Shown in pieces: positions 6,395 to 7,804 of a stretch of DNA of 7,804 nucleotides. The translations under genes were made by a program, and so were the position numbers. A model generated the notes under the pieces. The model worked only from the letters and a program-made list of their open reading frames with translations, ran no database searches and had not been told where the DNA came from. Positions within the stretch are counted from its first letter, which is position 1; each line of letters begins with the position of its first letter. The stretch comes from Bacillota bacterium (lineage in GTDB: Bacteria > Bacillota > Clostridia > Lachnospirales > Lachnospiraceae), in NCBI GenBank assembly GCA_023428885.1, contig JAEYWQ010000352.1:1-7804 (forward strand). Direction: 5' to 3'.

Positions 6395-6444
6395 GGCTGT
6401 TGCCAAATGCTTCATTCATCTTCGAAAGTCATTTAGCAACAGCC
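6395..6444 (-). other. Long hairpin in the tig-clpP gap
   Basis: GGCTGTTGC (6395-6403) pairs with GCAACAGCC (6436-6444), and the stem continues inward with AAATG (6405-6409) and CATTT (6430-6434). The single plus-strand mismatch (C6404, A6435) becomes a G-U wobble in the minus-strand message, giving a continuous 15-bp stem with a 20-base loop. It begins 18 bases after the tig stop. The bases after it in the message are AAATTTATAATAAG, not a clean U-run, so it is at best a leaky terminator. It may set tig and clpP levels apart or protect the upstream RNA end. Confidence 0.75.
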
Positions 6445-6462
6445 ATTACCAGATACTTATCT

Positions 6463-7749
6463 TTACGCTTCTATAGCTGAATCTGTAACTAAGTCAATTG
6501 CCTTTTGAACTGCCATGTCCATAACAATCTGTTCTTTCTCTTTTTCACCGATTAACTCTTTAATCTTTTCAAGTTCCATCTGGTAAGTCTTAGCCATCTG
6601 TTCAAATTCCTTTTCAACATCTTCATCAGCGATTTGGATGTTTTCAGCTTTCACAATTGCTTCTAATACAAGTCTGCTCTTAATTCTCTTTAACGCCTGT
6701 GGCTCAAGATCTTCCATGAACTTATTAGGGTTCATACCTGTAAATTGGAAGTACTGCTCAAGGGAAAGTCCCTGCATCTGTAATCTTTGAGCAAAATCTT
6801 CTGCCATCTGACGTTTTTGAGAATCAACCATCTGGCTAGGAATGTCCATAGTTGCATTCTCAACAATTTTATCTACAACAGCATCTTCTTTTGCAGTTTT
6901 AGCTGCTTTCTCTTTTTTCTCAGTTAAGTTCTTCTTAATGTCTTCTTTATATTCTGCAATTGTATTAAAATCAGATACATCCTGAGCAAAATCATCATCA
7001 GCTTCTGGTAACTCTTTCACTTTGATGCTCTTAATTGTAACCTTAAATAATGCTGGCTTACCTGCAAGTTCTTTTGCATGGTATTCTGTAGGGAAAGTTA
7101 CGTTAACCTCTACTTCTTCACCAATTGACTTACCAACTAATTGATCTTCAAAGGTATCAATGAAAGAATGAGATCCGATTACTAATTCAAAATCTTCTCC
7201 CTTACCACCAGCAAAGGCAACACCATCTACAAATCCTTCAAAATCAATGACTGCAGTATCTTTCTCAGCAACTGGTCTGTCTTCTACATTCACAGTTCTT
7301 GAGTTCTGCTCTCTTGCCTTATCAAGTTCAGCATTGATCTCTTCTTCTGTGATCTCAATTGCCTGTTTCTCCACTTCAATACCCTTATACTGTCCTAAAG
7401 TTACTTCAGGTTTAACAGCTACTTCTGCTGTGAAGATGAAAGTTTTACCCTTTTCTACCTGAACAATATCAATCTCTGGTCTAGATACGATTTCAAGATC
7501 AGTTTCTTTTACTGCTGCTTCATAAGCTTCAGGAATGATTTCGTTTGCTGCATCTTCATAAAATACACCAACGCCATACATTTTTTCGATAATTGCACGA
7601 GGTGCTTTCCCTTTTCTAAAGCCCTGAACATTCATCTTACCCTTGTTCTTTTGGTAAGCCTTCTCAATTGCTTTATCAAATTCTTCTGCTGTAGCTTCTA
7701 TTGTAAGCTTCACCATATTCTTTCCTAATTCTTCCACTTTACAGCTCAT
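6463..7749 (-). CDS. tig: Trigger factor, ribosome-associated chaperone and prolyl isomerase
   Basis: Trigger factor docks at the ribosomal exit tunnel, shields nascent chains and catalyses peptidyl-prolyl cis-trans isomerisation. The 428-residue length is typical. The N-terminal ribosome-binding domain (1 to about 115) has the signature loop GFRKGKAP at 43-50. The FKBP-type isomerase domain covers about 160-245, with DTAVIDFEGFVDG, FELVIGSHSFI and VTFPTEYHAKELAGK. The long helical C-terminal chaperone domain runs from about 250 to the end and is rich in Lys, Glu and Gln. The ATG at 7747-7749 has AAGGAGG (complement of 7759-7765) 9 bases upstream. It is the first gene of the minus-strand cluster visible here; anything further upstream is beyond the window. 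Its placement before clpP and clpX links folding of new chains to degradation of failures. Confidence 0.98.
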   Translation of the reverse strand: MSCKVEELGKNMVKLTIEATAEEFDKAIEKAYQKNKGKMNVQGFRKGKAPRAIIEKMYGVGVFYEDAANEIIPEAYEAAVKETDLEIVSRPEIDIVQVEKGKTFIFTAEVAVKPEVTLGQYKGIEVEKQAIEITEEEINAELDKAREQNSRTVNVEDRPVAEKDTAVIDFEGFVDGVAFAGGKGEDFELVIGSHSFIDTFEDQLVGKSIGEEVEVNVTFPTEYHAKELAGKPALFKVTIKSIKVKELPEADDDFAQDVSDFNTIAEYKEDIKKNLTEKKEKAAKTAKEDAVVDKIVENATMDIPSQMVDSQKRQMAEDFAQRLQMQGLSLEQYFQFTGMNPNKFMEDLEPQALKRIKSRLVLEAIVKAENIQIADEDVEKEFEQMAKTYQMELEKIKELIGEKEKEQIVMDMAVQKAIDLVTDSAIEA

Positions 7750-7804
7750 TCGTTAAGTCCTCCTTAAAATATAGCAAACATTGCTTTCTGTAAAAATTCC
7801 ACTT
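7750..7804 (-). promoter_or_regulatory. Start of the tig leader, with SD site
   Basis: The stretch holds the SD sequence AAGGAGG (7759-7765). An AT-rich TGCTATATT lies just upstream, with TTTACA 15 bases before TATATT. That pair resembles a promoter, but transcription would begin inside the SD site, so the true tig promoter is more likely further upstream, outside the window. No CtsR-type repeat or CIRCE element is visible here. Confidence 0.4.

Noticed and set aside
6365..6415. N-terminal extension of ClpP by 17 residues from the ATG at 6413-6415
   Set aside because: The SD is poor, while the internal ATG has AAAGGTGA and gives the standard 193-residue ClpP. Firmicute ClpP usually lacks a long propeptide.
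7766..7790. Promoter-like pair TTTACA/TATATT and a 5-bp AGCAA/TTGCT stem before tig
   Set aside because: Spacing is short and the start point would fall in the SD site. The stem is weak with no U-tract, so neither promoter nor terminator is supported.

Overview
The window looks like ordinary core chromosome from a low-GC Gram-positive anaerobe of class Clostridia, most likely a member of the Lachnospiraceae. That placement is an inference. It rests on AT-rich DNA, strong Shine-Dalgarno (SD) sites ahead of nearly every gene, a DUF4364-type protein (a family I associate with clostridia), and the Firmicutes-style gene order tig-clpP-clpX-lon-engB.

The left part (1-1123) is read on the + strand. 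It holds the tail of an unrecognised reading frame, a DUF4364 winged-helix protein whose start overlaps that tail, and a HIT-family nucleotide-binding protein. A strong hairpin terminator at 1135-1180 separates this block from the rest and can serve both strands, because the flanking genes converge on it.

The right part (1194-7749) is one minus-strand cluster read from right to left: trigger factor (tig), the ClpP peptidase, the ClpX unfoldase, Lon protease and the ribosome-assembly GTPase EngB. Together they cover the life of a protein. Trigger factor receives nascent chains at the ribosome exit, ClpXP and Lon degrade damaged or tagged proteins, and EngB helps build the large ribosomal subunit. 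All five appear intact, with their key catalytic or nucleotide-binding residues in place.

Three starts need adjusting from the longest open frames. Lon and ClpP begin at internal ATG codons with good SD sites. ClpX probably begins at a TTG, because an SD motif overlaps the upstream GTG.

The most notable signal outside the genes is that all four gaps in the minus-strand cluster contain inverted repeats able to fold in the mRNA, several of them just after a stop codon and none with a proper U-tract. The clpP-clpX and clpX-lon gaps (about 145 bases each) hold several. These may be processing, stabilising or attenuating elements. I see no CtsR or CIRCE heat-shock operator, no mobile element, no CRISPR array, no tRNA or rRNA, and no clear novel defence or metabolic system.
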